Shown in pieces: positions 44,414 through 52,620 of a stretch of DNA of 64,000 nucleotides. Within the stretch, counting starts at the first letter, position 1, and each line of letters opens with the position of its first letter. The notes under the pieces were generated by a model. That model saw nothing but the letters and a program-made list of their open reading frames with translations. It was not told where the DNA came from and did not search any database. This stretch comes from Bifidobacterium anseris (GTDB lineage Bacteria; Actinomycetota; Actinomycetes; Actinomycetales; Bifidobacteriaceae): assembly GCF_002860345.1 (NCBI RefSeq), contig NZ_NMYC01000001.1, positions 248,001 to 312,000 on the forward strand, read 5' to 3'. The position numbers were made by a program, and so were the translations under genes.

Positions 44414-44474
44414 CGAAAACGGCGGCATTCCAACGGTTCGTGGGTTGCGAACCATACGGAATCCGCCGTTTTCG
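44414..44474. terminator. Bidirectional terminator between ychF and cupin gene
   Basis: CGAAAACGGCGG (44414-44425) pairs with its complement (44463-44474); an inner GGTTCG/CGAACC hairpin fills the loop. The TTTTCG end can serve the plus strand. Confidence 0.75.
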
Positions 44475-44485
44475 CGTCTTTCGTT

Positions 44486-44842
44486 TCAGCCGTCGATGGC
44501 GTCGTGGGCGCGCGCGGCTGTGACCATCGTCAGCATCATGACCGACGGTTCGAGCGCCCGGACCATGTGCGGCAGACGCGTGGGGAGGTAGATGAGGTCG
44601 CCGGGGACGGCCTCGCGCTCCTCGTCGCCGCCCCTGACGAGCAGGCGTCCGCTGAGCGGCTGCACGAACACCGGCATCGCCGCCGTATGCTCGCTCAGCT
44701 CCTGACCTGCGTCGAAGGAGAACAGCACAACGTTGCCGCCCTCGGTGCGCATGAGGGTGCGCGACACCGTCGCCTCCGGCTGGACGCTCACCATCCGCGC
44801 GACGTCGTCAAGCACCTGCATCCGTGTTTCATCATCGGTCAT
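44486..44842 (-). CDS. Small cupin-domain protein
   Basis: 118 residues forming a single cupin beta-barrel: FDAGQELSEHTAAMPVFVQPLSG corresponds to cupin motif 1 with one His kept, and PGDLIYLPTRLPHMV is motif 2 with its His. Metal ligands are therefore partly present. Such small cupins bind or convert small molecules or act as sensors; no substrate can be named. Two ATGs follow AAGGAG; the second (44842) has proper spacing of 8. The promoter region carries paired palindromes (see separate entry). Confidence 0.8.
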   Translation of the reverse strand: MTDDETRMQVLDDVARMVSVQPEATVSRTLMRTEGGNVVLFSFDAGQELSEHTAAMPVFVQPLSGRLLVRGGDEEREAVPGDLIYLPTRLPHMVRALEPSVMMLTMVTAARAHDAIDG

Positions 44843-44912
44843 CGTCATCGCTCCTTGCCCGTGTATCATGTCCGCCTGGTGCCGCCGCGCCGCCCGGCCT
44901 GCCCGCCGGTCG

Positions 44913-44950
44913 CGGTCGCGACGCATGACCACAGTGTAGCGTCGCGACCG
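44913..44950 (-). promoter_or_regulatory. Cupin promoter flanked by paired GTCGCGAC palindromes
   Basis: A minus-strand TACACT (44933-44938) is the likely -10. It lies in the 14-base gap of a perfect 12-base inverted repeat, CGGTCGCGACGC (44913-44924) / GCGTCGCGACCG (44939-44950). Each arm contains the self-complementary octamer GTCGCGAC; centres are 26 bases apart. It looks like an operator. Confidence 0.55.
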
Positions 44951-44961
44951 TGACGCGCAAA

Positions 44962-44996
44962 GGCCCCGCGCATCGCTCAATGCGAAACGCGGGGCC
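44962..44996 (-). terminator. Terminator of the CGCGC-protein gene
   Basis: Nine-base GC arms (44962-44970, 44988-44996), followed on the minus strand by TTTGCGC. A second 9-bp hairpin is at 45011-45035. Confidence 0.65.
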
Positions 44997-45044
44997 GTGG
45001 TGCCGGATACGCGCAGACGGGCGGAGCGTCTGCGCGCGGCGTGA

Positions 45045-45359
45045 TCACTCGGCCTGCTCGCCGCCGGCTTTGAGGCCGGTGCCGTCGCCGCTGGGCGCCT
45101 GCTGCGGCGGGAAGGGGTTGACCGGCTCGGCGGGCTGCGGCGTCTCGTTCGACTTTGATCCTTCGCGCTTGGCGGCCTGCTTGGCCGCGTCGCCCTTCGC
45201 GCAGCCGCAGCCGCATCCCGAGGTCTCGCCGGCCGCGTTCGCGCTGCCCCGGAAGTCGAGGTCGCCGTCCGAGGAGGCGCCCGGCGTCGCCCCGCCGTCC
45301 GTTGCGCCGGTGTTCATGTTGTCCGAATTGATGTTGGTGTTGGTTGTTGCAGTAGTCAT
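45045..45359 (-). CDS. Small low-complexity protein with a CGCGC cysteine cluster
   Basis: 104 residues. The first 20 are Thr/Asn rich; the centre has SGCGCGCAKGDAAKQAAK, three cysteines alternating with glycine and followed by a basic helix; the end is Pro/Gln/Gly rich. No signal peptide or membrane segment. The three close cysteines suggest metal or cluster binding, but I recognise no family. Codon use is like its neighbours. The start at 45359 has AAAGG 9 bases upstream, a TACAGT-GG box at 45389-45394 and a terminator, so it looks like a real single gene. Confidence 0.65.
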   Translation of the reverse strand: MTTATTNTNINSDNMNTGATDGGATPGASSDGDLDFRGSANAAGETSGCGCGCAKGDAAKQAAKREGSKSNETPQPAEPVNPFPPQQAPSGDGTGLKAGGEQAE

Positions 45360-45388
45360 GTCGGCTGCCTTTCTGTTCGTTGTCTCCC

Positions 45389-45394
45389 ACTGTA
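45389..45394 (-). promoter_or_regulatory. Candidate -10 box of the CGCGC-protein gene
   Basis: Minus-strand TACAGT followed by GGG, predicting a short leader of about 22 bases. Confidence 0.5.
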
Positions 45395-45485
45395 CGGGGC
45401 GTACATATGAGGGGCGTGTGCGAATGCTGCCAATATCATGGGGATGCGTTCAGGAGATCATCAGTCTTCGCGGTGTGCGATCAAT

Positions 45486-45521
45486 CGAACCATGACATGG
45501 AGGGCGACATGTCATGGTTCG
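45486..45521 (-). terminator. Hydrolase terminator
   Basis: Perfect 14-base arms CGAACCATGACATG (45486-45499) and complement (45508-45521), loop of 8. Confidence 0.7.
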
Positions 45522-45531
45522 GCCGTTGCGC

Positions 45532-46611
45532 TTATCGAGAGAGCCGGTACGCGAACCGCTGCATGCGCGCAAGCACCTGCTCGCTCTCCTCGAGCCAGGT
45601 CATGCACACCGGGAACACATGGCCGAGCGTGCGCGTGGATGGCACCTTCTCGTCATGCAGTTCGAAATCGCAGCCGTGAACGGACAGCGAGGTCGCCAAT
45701 GCGAGCGTTTCGGCCTCGATGAAATCGTCGCTGCTCGTCTGCAGGTAGAGCGGGGGCAGCGGGCACCGGGAGACGAGGGCGGCGGGGGACAGGAAGGGCT
45801 GCGCCGCGTCCAGTCCGGCGAAGAAACGGGCGCCCAGCGTAGCGGTCAGGCGTTCGCGCATCGGGGAGGCGCCCGTGACGTCGTAGACGCCGCTGATGAG
45901 CGCGCCGCCCGCGATCGGCAGCTCCGACGGCCGGGGAGCGCCGAAGGCCTGTGCGGCGTCGGCATCGCGTTCGATCGCCATCGTCAGCAGTGCGAGGCAT
46001 GCGCCCGCCGAATCGCCCGTGAGGAACACGGCGTCGGGGTTGACCGGGAACCGGTCGAGATTCGCCCGGATCCAGCGCAGCGCGTCCTGGATGTCGGCGA
46101 GCTGGCCGCGCAGGTCGGTCTGCGGCGCCGGACGGTAGTTGAGGGAGAATACAGCGAAGCCCAGAGCCGCCAGATGCGTGCAGAAGTTGCGGTTGAGCTC
46201 CTTGTACCCGTAGCAGAAGCCTCCGCCGTGGACGTCGATGTACACCGGCAGCGTCGCACCGCCGCTAACGATTGCAGCATGGGGCAGATAGAGGTCGAGT
46301 AGATGGCCGCGGACCTGACCGTGGGCGCGGTCGTAGCCGCCGTCGGCGCGGTAGGGCACGTCGGCGATCACGTCGACCGATTCGGGATCGTGCCAGTAGG
46401 CCGCGCGCGGATAGTCGAACTCGGCCGTGTCGAGTCGTAAACGGCGGATTTTCGCGGCCTGTTCGGCGCCCACGGAACGCAGATCGTCGTCGATCTCGGT
46501 CCAGTAGCGTGCTATCGGCGCGATCGCGCAGTCGAGGTCGTCGCGTTCCATCGTCAGGGTGTCCAGGTCGGGGCATGTGAGCGAATAGGGCGTTGACATC
46601 GTATTCATCAT
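45532..46611 (-). CDS. Alpha/beta hydrolase of the hormone-sensitive-lipase (esterase) group
   Basis: 359 residues. The HSL-family oxyanion motif is DVHGGGFCYG (about 130), and the nucleophile motif is FLTGDSAGACLA with the catalytic Ser. The acid (Asp in SSDDFIEAE) and the His (LGHVF near 335) complete the triad. Members hydrolyse short-chain esters, including acetylated carbohydrates or drugs; the substrate is not predictable. The start ATG at 46611 follows AAAGGA with 5 bases spacing. It is divergent from the yeiH-like gene. Confidence 0.87.
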   Translation of the reverse strand: MMNTMSTPYSLTCPDLDTLTMERDDLDCAIAPIARYWTEIDDDLRSVGAEQAAKIRRLRLDTAEFDYPRAAYWHDPESVDVIADVPYRADGGYDRAHGQVRGHLLDLYLPHAAIVSGGATLPVYIDVHGGGFCYGYKELNRNFCTHLAALGFAVFSLNYRPAPQTDLRGQLADIQDALRWIRANLDRFPVNPDAVFLTGDSAGACLALLTMAIERDADAAQAFGAPRPSELPIAGGALISGVYDVTGASPMRERLTATLGARFFAGLDAAQPFLSPAALVSRCPLPPLYLQTSSDDFIEAETLALATSLSVHGCDFELHDEKVPSTRTLGHVFPVCMTWLEESEQVLARMQRFAYRLSR

Positions 46612-46763
46612 GTTTGTCCTTTCCCTGCGTTCGGGCATACGTCTTTCATTATCGCACAGTTTCGGCGATTTTCCAACGTTTTGCGGCCCAAGAGCCCGTG
46701 CTCGCCGCCATGGGGGCCCATTCGCTGACGACGCAATCGGCGGATTCTGGGGTGTGGGCGGGG

Positions 46764-46770
46764 TACTACT
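46764..46770 (+). promoter_or_regulatory. Candidate -10 box of the YeiH-like gene, leaderless
   Basis: TACTACT followed by GGGAGAC and ATG 46778; 7-8 bases separate box and start. GGGAG is too close to the ATG to act well as a ribosome site. Confidence 0.4.
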
Positions 46771-46777
46771 GGGAGAC

Positions 46778-47902
46778 ATGAAAGAATTCTGTGAGAAATG
46801 GGGGAAGCGCATTGCCACCAAGGAGATGTTGCTCATCGTCATCGTCACGCTCGCGGCCACCGTCGTCGGCATGTGGGCGGCGCAGTTCCCGGGTCTGCAG
46901 ATCCTCGGCGCGCTCATCATCGCGCTGTTGATCGGCATGGTCGTCCAGTTCCCGATTCGCGCGTGGTACACGAAGAACGATCCGCAGCGTCAGGCGCGTG
47001 TCAAGGACGCGGCCGGACTCATTGCGAACAAGTTCCTTCGTCTGGGCATCATCCTGCTCGGTTTTAAGCTCAATCTGCAGCTGCTGTTCACGACGGGCGC
47101 GAAGTGCCTGCCGCTCGCCGTCGTCATCGTCACCGTCACCGTGCTGCTCACCTACGGCATCTGCCGCTGGATGGGCGTCGATCCGCTGATGGCCATCCTC
47201 GTGGCCTGCGGCACCGGCATCTGCGGTGCGGCTGCCGTCATGGGCGTCTCCGGTTCGATCAAGGTCTCCCCCAAGCGTGAGGAGGAGAAGGAGAACGACG
47301 AGGTCACCGCAATCGCGATCGTCGCGATCATGGGCACGATCTTCGCGCTGCTCGAGATCGCGCTGCTGCCGCTCTTCGGCCTCACGCAGGCCCAGGAGGG
47401 CTTCGTCGCCGGCGGCTCGCTGCATGAGATCGCGCACGCGGTCGCCGCGGGCGAGGGCCTCGACGATCCGCAGCTCGCCGCGCAGCAGGGCGTCGTCGAC
47501 GCCGCGACGATGGCGAACATCATCAAGCTGTCGCGTGTGCTCATGCTCGTCTTCGTCGCGATCATCGTCGCGGTGTGGTGGGACAAGAAGCACAGCGAGG
47601 TCCCGTCGGACGGCGGCAAGCGCAAGGTCGCCTTCCCGTGGTTCATGCTCGGTTTCATCGCGACGGCCGCAATCGGCACGCTCATGCTCAAGGCGTGGCC
47701 GGCCACCACCGGTTTCGTCAACGTGCTCGGCAACGACGTCGCGAAGATCTTCCTCGGCATGGCGATGGCCGCCTTGGGCATCAACGTCAACTTCAAGGCG
47801 CTCAAGAAGGGCGTCAAGCCCTTCGTCGCCTCGCTCATCGCGTCGATCGTCCTCGTCGCGCTGTGCATCGGCCTCGCGCTGCTGTTCTTCCCCGCGAAGT
47901 GA
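46778..47902 (+). CDS. YeiH/UPF0324 family putative sulfate exporter
   Basis: 374 residues with about ten hydrophobic helices. Conserved segments are FLRLGIILLGFKLNL, LVACGTGICGAAAVMG (family motif) and the C-terminal AKIFLGMAMAALGINVNFKAL. The family is annotated as putative sulfate exporters from genetic context; in E. coli the role is unproven. A charged loop (KREEEKENDE) lies at about 165-175. The start at 46778 gives the family length. It ends in a rho-independent terminator. Confidence 0.87.
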   Translation: MKEFCEKWGKRIATKEMLLIVIVTLAATVVGMWAAQFPGLQILGALIIALLIGMVVQFPIRAWYTKNDPQRQARVKDAAGLIANKFLRLGIILLGFKLNLQLLFTTGAKCLPLAVVIVTVTVLLTYGICRWMGVDPLMAILVACGTGICGAAAVMGVSGSIKVSPKREEEKENDEVTAIAIVAIMGTIFALLEIALLPLFGLTQAQEGFVAGGSLHEIAHAVAAGEGLDDPQLAAQQGVVDAATMANIIKLSRVLMLVFVAIIVAVWWDKKHSEVPSDGGKRKVAFPWFMLGFIATAAIGTLMLKAWPATTGFVNVLGNDVAKIFLGMAMAALGINVNFKALKKGVKPFVASLIASIVLVALCIGLALLFFPAK

Positions 47903-47939
47903 CGGCCGGCTGACCGACCGCCCTAGCCGTCTTCACCAC

Positions 47940-47983
47940 GCGTCGCCCGCGTCCCGTTTCCCGGGGCGCGGGCGACGCCGTTT
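47940..47983 (+). terminator. YeiH-like gene terminator
   Basis: Perfect 12-base arms (47940-47951, 47967-47978) with an inner CCCG/CGGG stem, then CGTTTTT. Confidence 0.85.
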
Positions 47984-48060
47984 TTCCGTCCCACGCGAAG
48001 AGCCGCGCCCCGTGTCGGACGGTTATGACGCCGCATCGTCTGTTCGTGACATGGGGGTCC

Positions 48061-48066
48061 TACAAT
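48061..48066 (+). promoter_or_regulatory. Candidate -10 box of the uracil permease gene
   Basis: TACAAT, 76 bases before the start. No -35 match is clear. Confidence 0.45.
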
Positions 48067-48141
48067 GACGATGGCGTCCGCGCGGGACCCTGCGCCGCCG
48101 CGTGCCGCCGAGAGCAGTCCTGAGAAGTCAAGGAGACCTTT

Positions 48142-49548
48142 ATGACCAACCTTTCGATGGCGGGCATGTTCCACTGGAAACTGCACGGCAACGGCAAGAC
48201 GCTCGGCCCCGGCGAGGTCGTCGAGCCGAACGAGCGCCTCACCTGGCCCCGCACGATCGAGATCGGTGCACAGCACGTCGTGGCGATGTTCGGCGCCACG
48301 TTCCTCGTGCCGATCCTGACGCATTTCGACCCCTCCACGACGCTGTTCTTCACGGCGTTCTCGACGGCGCTGTTCCTGCTCATCAACAAGAACATCCTGC
48401 CGTCCTACCTCGGTTCCTCCTTCGGCTTCATCGCCCCGATCACGGCCGTCTACAGCGCCGGCAAGGGCATCGCCGTCGCCAGCTTCGGCATCCTGTGCAC
48501 AGGTCTGTTGCTCGCGCTCATCGGCGTGGCGGTGCAAGTGGCTGGCGCCGTGTGGATCGACCGCATCATGCCGCCGGTCGTCAACGGCGCAATCGTCGCG
48601 ATCATCGGTTTCAACCTCGCGCCGACCGTGTGGACGAACTTCCAGACCGCGCCGGATACGGCGCTTGTCACGCTGTTCGCCGTCGTCCTCGTCGCCGTGC
48701 TGTTCAAGGGGCTGCTCGGCCGCCTCAACATCCTCATCGGCGTCCTCATCGGCTACGCGTACGCGTGCGTGCGCGGCCAGGTCGACTTCGCGGCGATTGA
48801 AAGCGCCGCATGGGTCGGCTTCCCGCGCTTCCACCTGCCGCACGTCGATTTCTCGGTGCTGCCGATGTTCCTGCCGGTCGTCCTCGTGCTCATCGCCGAG
48901 AACGTCGGCCACGTCAAATCGGTCGCCGCGATGACCGGCCACGACTACGACAACCAGATCGGCACCGCGCTCATCGCCGACGGCCTGGGCACGACGGTCG
49001 CCGGCTTCGGCGGCGGCTCCGGCACGACGACCTACGGCGAGAACATCGGCGTCATGGCCGCGACGAAGGTGTATTCGACGGCGGCCTACTGGTGCGCCGC
49101 CGGCTTCGCGTTCATCCTGTCGTTGTGCCCGAAGTTCGGCGAGGTCATCAACTCAATTCCCGCCGGCGTCCTCGGCGGTGTCACGACGCTGCTGTACGGC
49201 ATGATCGGCATGATCGGCGTGCAGATCTGGGTCGACAACAAGGTCGATTTCAGCAAGCCGCTCAACATCATGACGGCCTCGATCGTCATGATCATCGGCA
49301 TCGCCAACTTCCAGTTCGCGATCTCGGATGTGCAGTTCAACGGCATCGCGATCGGCTCAATCGCCGTGCTCGTGCTCTACCACGGCCTCAAGGCGATCGG
49401 CCGGGCGACCGGCGCGATTCCGAAGACGCCGTCCGCCGACGACGCCGCGCCGTCCTCGGCACCTGCGGGCGACGACGAGGCGGCGCAGTGGACGTCCCTG
49501 AAGGACGGGACGAGTCCGCAACGGTCTTCCGACTTGACCGTCAGGTAA
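48142..49548 (+). CDS. uraA: Uracil/xanthine permease, NCS2 family
   Basis: 468 residues with 12-14 hydrophobic segments. NCS2 motifs are the N-terminal AQHVVAMFGATFLVPIL, the QH motif (IGAQHVVA), LIAENVGHVKSVAAMTG with the substrate-binding Glu, and GFGGGSGTTTYGENIGVMAATKVYS. The latter two fit uracil transporters (UraA/PyrP) better than xanthine carriers. The last 45 residues are a soluble tail. The start follows AAGGAG. Confidence 0.92.
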   Translation: MTNLSMAGMFHWKLHGNGKTLGPGEVVEPNERLTWPRTIEIGAQHVVAMFGATFLVPILTHFDPSTTLFFTAFSTALFLLINKNILPSYLGSSFGFIAPITAVYSAGKGIAVASFGILCTGLLLALIGVAVQVAGAVWIDRIMPPVVNGAIVAIIGFNLAPTVWTNFQTAPDTALVTLFAVVLVAVLFKGLLGRLNILIGVLIGYAYACVRGQVDFAAIESAAWVGFPRFHLPHVDFSVLPMFLPVVLVLIAENVGHVKSVAAMTGHDYDNQIGTALIADGLGTTVAGFGGGSGTTTYGENIGVMAATKVYSTAAYWCAAGFAFILSLCPKFGEVINSIPAGVLGGVTTLLYGMIGMIGVQIWVDNKVDFSKPLNIMTASIVMIIGIANFQFAISDVQFNGIAIGSIAVLVLYHGLKAIGRATGAIPKTPSADDAAPSSAPAGDDEAAQWTSLKDGTSPQRSSDLTVR

Positions 49549-49558
49549 GGTGTTCGAT

Positions 49559-49622
49559 CCGGAAACGGCGTGGGGCCGCGCGACGTCATTTGCGACGTCG
49601 CGCGGCCCCACGCCGTTTCCGG
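49559..49622 (+). terminator. 29-bp perfect hairpin after uraA
   Basis: Perfect 29-base arms (49559-49587, 49594-49622), 6-base loop ATTTGC; the longest hairpin in the window. No U-run. Confidence 0.8.
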
Positions 49623-49678
49623 CGCTCAGCGTCGGCGCGCCCCGAAGGTATCCCACGGGGCGTGTAGCGGGGTGCCGC

Positions 49679-49684
49679 TAGACT
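49679..49684 (+). promoter_or_regulatory. Candidate -10 box of the helicase gene
   Basis: TAGACT, 48 bases before the GTG start. Confidence 0.4.
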
Positions 49685-49731
49685 GTTTGAGTTTGCGCAC
49701 CCTGCGCCGACATCTGACTAGGAAGGCCACC

Positions 49732-51594
49732 GTGCCCGCTTCACCTGTTTTATCCGATATCAAGCATCCCGAATCCGTCTTCGACGCCGACGAACAGGAT
49801 GCCATGACCTTCGCCGAGCTCGGCGTCGACGGCCCGATCGTGCATCTGCTGGCCGACGAGGGCAAACGCACCGCGTTCCCGATCCAGCAGGACACGCTGC
49901 CCGATTCGCTCGCCGGCCGCGACGTGCTCGGCCGCGGCCGCACCGGCTCAGGCAAGACGCTCGCGTTCGCGATACCGCTCGTCACGCGCGTCGCCACGTC
50001 CTTCGACGACGACCGCGAGCACGGCCGCCGCGAACCGCGCGGCGCCAAGCCGCATCCGCGCGGCCTCGTGCTTGCGCCGACGCGCGAGCTCGCCAACCAG
50101 ATCAACGACGTCGTCGCGCCGCTCGCCGCGCTGTACGGGATGACGACGACGACCGTCTACGGCGGTGTGCGCTACGCGCGGCAGTTCAGAGACCTCAACG
50201 ACGGCGCGCAGATCGTCGTCGCCTGCCCGGGTCGTCTCGAGGATCTCATCGAGCAGGGCGCGCTCACGCTCGATGACGTGCGCGTCGTCGTCCTCGATGA
50301 AGCCGACGAGATGGCCGACATGGGCTTCCTGCCGCCGATCAAGCGACTGCTCGCGCAGATTCCGCGCGACGCGCAGCATATGCTGTTCTCGGCGACGCTC
50401 GACCACGGCGTCGACGCCGTCGTCGACGAGTTCCTCGACGATCCGAAGGTGCACAGCGTCGATGAGGCGACCGATCACGCCGACCTGATGACGCATCATG
50501 TGTTCCTGACGACGAAGGCCGATAAGAACGAGCTCGTGCGCACGCTCGCGGGCGGCAAGGGCCGGCGCATCCTGTTCACGCGCACGAAGTTCCAGGCGAA
50601 GAAGCTTGCGAAGGCGCTCACGCAGCAGGGCATTCCGGCCGCGGAGCTGCACGGCAACCTCAGCCAGAACCAGCGCGACCGCAATCTGCAGGCCTTCGAA
50701 TCGGGGGCGACGAACGTGCTCGTCGCGACCGACGTCGCCGCGCGCGGCATTGACGTCAGCGGCGTCGAACTCGTCATTCAGGTCGATCCGCCGGACGATC
50801 CCAAGTCGTTCCTGCATCGCTCGGGACGTACGGCGCGCGCAGGCAAGGCCGGCGACGTCGTCACGATCATCACGCCGGACCAGAAGCGCTACGTGCGCGG
50901 GCTGCTGCACCGCGCAGGACTGGCGATCAAGCCGATCGAGGTCCGTCCGGATTCGCCGCAGGTCGCCGAACTCGTCGGTGAGACGGCGCCGCTCGTCGAA
51001 GGCTGGGAGTTGCCCGAGCTTGAACGCCGCCGCACCTCGCGTCCCCGCGGACGCAAGTCCGAACGCCGCGAGGCGCGTCAGTCGCGCAGCGCGAAGGCCC
51101 GGCGCAACCAGAACCGCACCCGCGAGCGCAACCGCGAGCTGCAGCGGCAGATCGACGATGAACGCCGCGAATTCGCGCAGCGTTTCCTCGGCGACGTGCA
51201 CAGCGTGCGCGGCGAGGAGACGGACGGCGCCGCGTCGGCCTCCCGCGACGCGAAGCCGCGCCGCGACCGCCGTCAGGACGATCGCCGTCGTGAGGAGCGG
51301 CGTCGTGATGATCGACGTGAGGACCGTCATGACGATCGCCGCGAGCGCAGCCGTCATGACGACGAGCGTCGCGGCGGCAAACGTATCCACCGTCGCGAAC
51401 AGCGCATCGTGCGTGACGAGCGCGGCGAGGACGCCAAGCGGCAGGAACGCCGCGAGGAGGCGCGCCGCGCTCGTCGCTACGAGAACGCCGATCAGGCGAA
51501 GGCGGCCAAGCGCGGAGGGTCGAAGCACCGCAACGGCGCCACGAGGAAGCGCGCCAATGGCAAGCGTCGTTCGACGCCGTTCCGCACGCGCTGA
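49732..51594 (+). CDS. DEAD-box RNA helicase with long basic tail
   Basis: 620 residues. The Q motif is MTFAELGVDGPIVHLL, motif I GRGRTGSGKT, motif II VVLDEADEMADMGF (DEAD), motif III FSATL, motif V ATDVAARGID, motif VI HRSGRTARAG. The C-terminal 190 residues are very rich in Arg, Asp and Glu, with runs such as RRDDRREDRHDDRRERSRHD, and end in a Lys/Arg-rich stretch; such tails bind RNA or ribosomal particles. It starts with GTG at 49732 after GGAAGG. Likely roles are ribosome assembly or cold adaptation. Confidence 0.93.
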   Translation: MPASPVLSDIKHPESVFDADEQDAMTFAELGVDGPIVHLLADEGKRTAFPIQQDTLPDSLAGRDVLGRGRTGSGKTLAFAIPLVTRVATSFDDDREHGRREPRGAKPHPRGLVLAPTRELANQINDVVAPLAALYGMTTTTVYGGVRYARQFRDLNDGAQIVVACPGRLEDLIEQGALTLDDVRVVVLDEADEMADMGFLPPIKRLLAQIPRDAQHMLFSATLDHGVDAVVDEFLDDPKVHSVDEATDHADLMTHHVFLTTKADKNELVRTLAGGKGRRILFTRTKFQAKKLAKALTQQGIPAAELHGNLSQNQRDRNLQAFESGATNVLVATDVAARGIDVSGVELVIQVDPPDDPKSFLHRSGRTARAGKAGDVVTIITPDQKRYVRGLLHRAGLAIKPIEVRPDSPQVAELVGETAPLVEGWELPELERRRTSRPRGRKSERREARQSRSAKARRNQNRTRERNRELQRQIDDERREFAQRFLGDVHSVRGEETDGAASASRDAKPRRDRRQDDRRREERRRDDRREDRHDDRRERSRHDDERRGGKRIHRREQRIVRDERGEDAKRQERREEARRARRYENADQAKAAKRGGSKHRNGATRKRANGKRRSTPFRTR

Positions 51595-51600
51595 GCGCAC

Positions 51601-51627
51601 GGCCACTGATTGACGGCCACTGATTGA
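51601..51627 (+). repeat. 13-bp tandem duplication
   Basis: GGCCACTGATTGA at 51601-51613 and again at 51615-51627, one base apart, just after the helicase stop. Confidence 0.9.
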
Positions 51628-51628
51628 T

Positions 51629-51673
51629 GAGGGGCGCTCATCCGCAGGATTGTTCCGCGGATGGACGCCCCTC
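51629..51673 (+). terminator. Helicase terminator
   Basis: GAGGGGCG/CGCCCCTC outer stem and ATCCGC/GCGGAT inner stem with a 3x3 internal loop. It can also act for the converging SDR gene. Confidence 0.7.
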
Positions 51674-51684
51674 GTCTCGTCAGT

Positions 51685-51726
51685 ATTGTGTTGGATGTGG
51701 TATTGATTGTGTTGGATGTGGTATTG
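51685..51726. repeat. 21-bp exact tandem duplication
   Basis: Two adjacent identical 21-base units (51685-51705, 51706-51726) beginning ATTGTGTTGGATGTGG. They are AT-rich for this genome, in the convergent gap between helicase and SDR genes. Confidence 0.9.
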
Positions 51727-51745
51727 CGTTGAATATGCGCGCCGT

Positions 51746-52555
51746 TCAGCGACGGTCGTCGTCGGTCTGGCACGCCGGATCGCCGCCGTTGAGCTTCGCG
51801 GCGAGGGCGGCGGCGAGCACGCGCGGGACGAGACGCACGCCGAAGGACGTCATCTTCGCGAGCGCGCCCTGATAGGCGAGCGTGCTGCCGGCCTGCATCT
51901 TCGCGTAGGCGAAGGCGGCGGTGCGTTCGGGCGTCGACGGCTTGAACAGCGGCAGCGTGTAGAAGTTCTTGCCCTTCATGTGCGCGGCCGCCTCGAAGCC
52001 GGTGGTCACCGGCCCGGGGCATACCGTCGTCACCGTCACGCCGGTGCTGCGCAGCTCGTAGGAGACGGCCTCGCCGAGCGAGCGCACGAAGGCCTTCGTC
52101 GCGTAGTACATCGCCATGTAGGGGCCGGGCGTCGTCGCCGCGACGGACGCGATGTTGAGGATGCGTCCGTGACCGCGTGCGCGCATGTCGGCGCCGAACA
52201 GGCGCATGAGTTCGGCGAGCGCGACCATATTCACTTGCATCATCGCGCGCATGCGTTCCTCGTCCATGTCGAGGAAGGCGCTCCAGTCGCCGAATCCGGC
52301 GTCGTTGATAAGCGTGTCGACGACGATGCCGCGTTCGCGTGCGAAGCGGTGCAGGCGTTGCGCGGCGCCCGGATGCGCCAGATCGATCGTGACGGCGACG
52401 ACGTGCGCGTCGAGGTCGTGTTCGAGCGTCGTCTTGAGCACGGCAAGCTTGTCCGCGTCGCGCCCGGTGATGACGAGGTCGTCGTCGTGCTGCGCGCACA
52501 GCAGCGCGAGTTCCCTGCCGATGCCTCCGGTGGCCCCTGTGATCAGTGTCGTCAT
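51746..52555 (-). CDS. Short-chain dehydrogenase/reductase
   Basis: Classical SDR, 269 residues. The cofactor motif is TLITGATGGIGRELA (TGxxxGIG), the NAG-equivalent is INDAG, the catalytic Ser is in NIASVAATTPG, and the YxxxK is YYATK. PGPV follows at the cofactor site. The sequence DSTLAYQG near the end is not informative on substrate. Group members act on oxo-acyl or steroid-like substrates; none can be assigned. The start has GAAGGA upstream. Confidence 0.87.
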   Translation of the reverse strand: MTTLITGATGGIGRELALLCAQHDDDLVITGRDADKLAVLKTTLEHDLDAHVVAVTIDLAHPGAAQRLHRFARERGIVVDTLINDAGFGDWSAFLDMDEERMRAMMQVNMVALAELMRLFGADMRARGHGRILNIASVAATTPGPYMAMYYATKAFVRSLGEAVSYELRSTGVTVTTVCPGPVTTGFEAAAHMKGKNFYTLPLFKPSTPERTAAFAYAKMQAGSTLAYQGALAKMTSFGVRLVPRVLAAALAAKLNGGDPACQTDDDRR

Positions 52556-52580
52556 GATCGTCCTTCCCGCTCGTGCGGGC

Positions 52581-52610
52581 GCGCCGTGTGTCGTCGCGCC
52601 GTGTGTCGCC
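52581..52610 (-). repeat. 15-bp tandem duplication in the SDR leader
   Basis: GCGCCGTGTGTCGTC (52581-52595) followed by the same unit with one change (52596-52610). It overlaps the expected transcription start. Confidence 0.75.
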
Positions 52611-52614
52611 GCCC

Positions 52615-52620
52615 ACTGTA
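52615..52620 (-). promoter_or_regulatory. Candidate -10 box of the SDR gene
   Basis: Minus-strand TACAGT followed by GGG, predicting a leader of about 50 bases. Confidence 0.5.
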
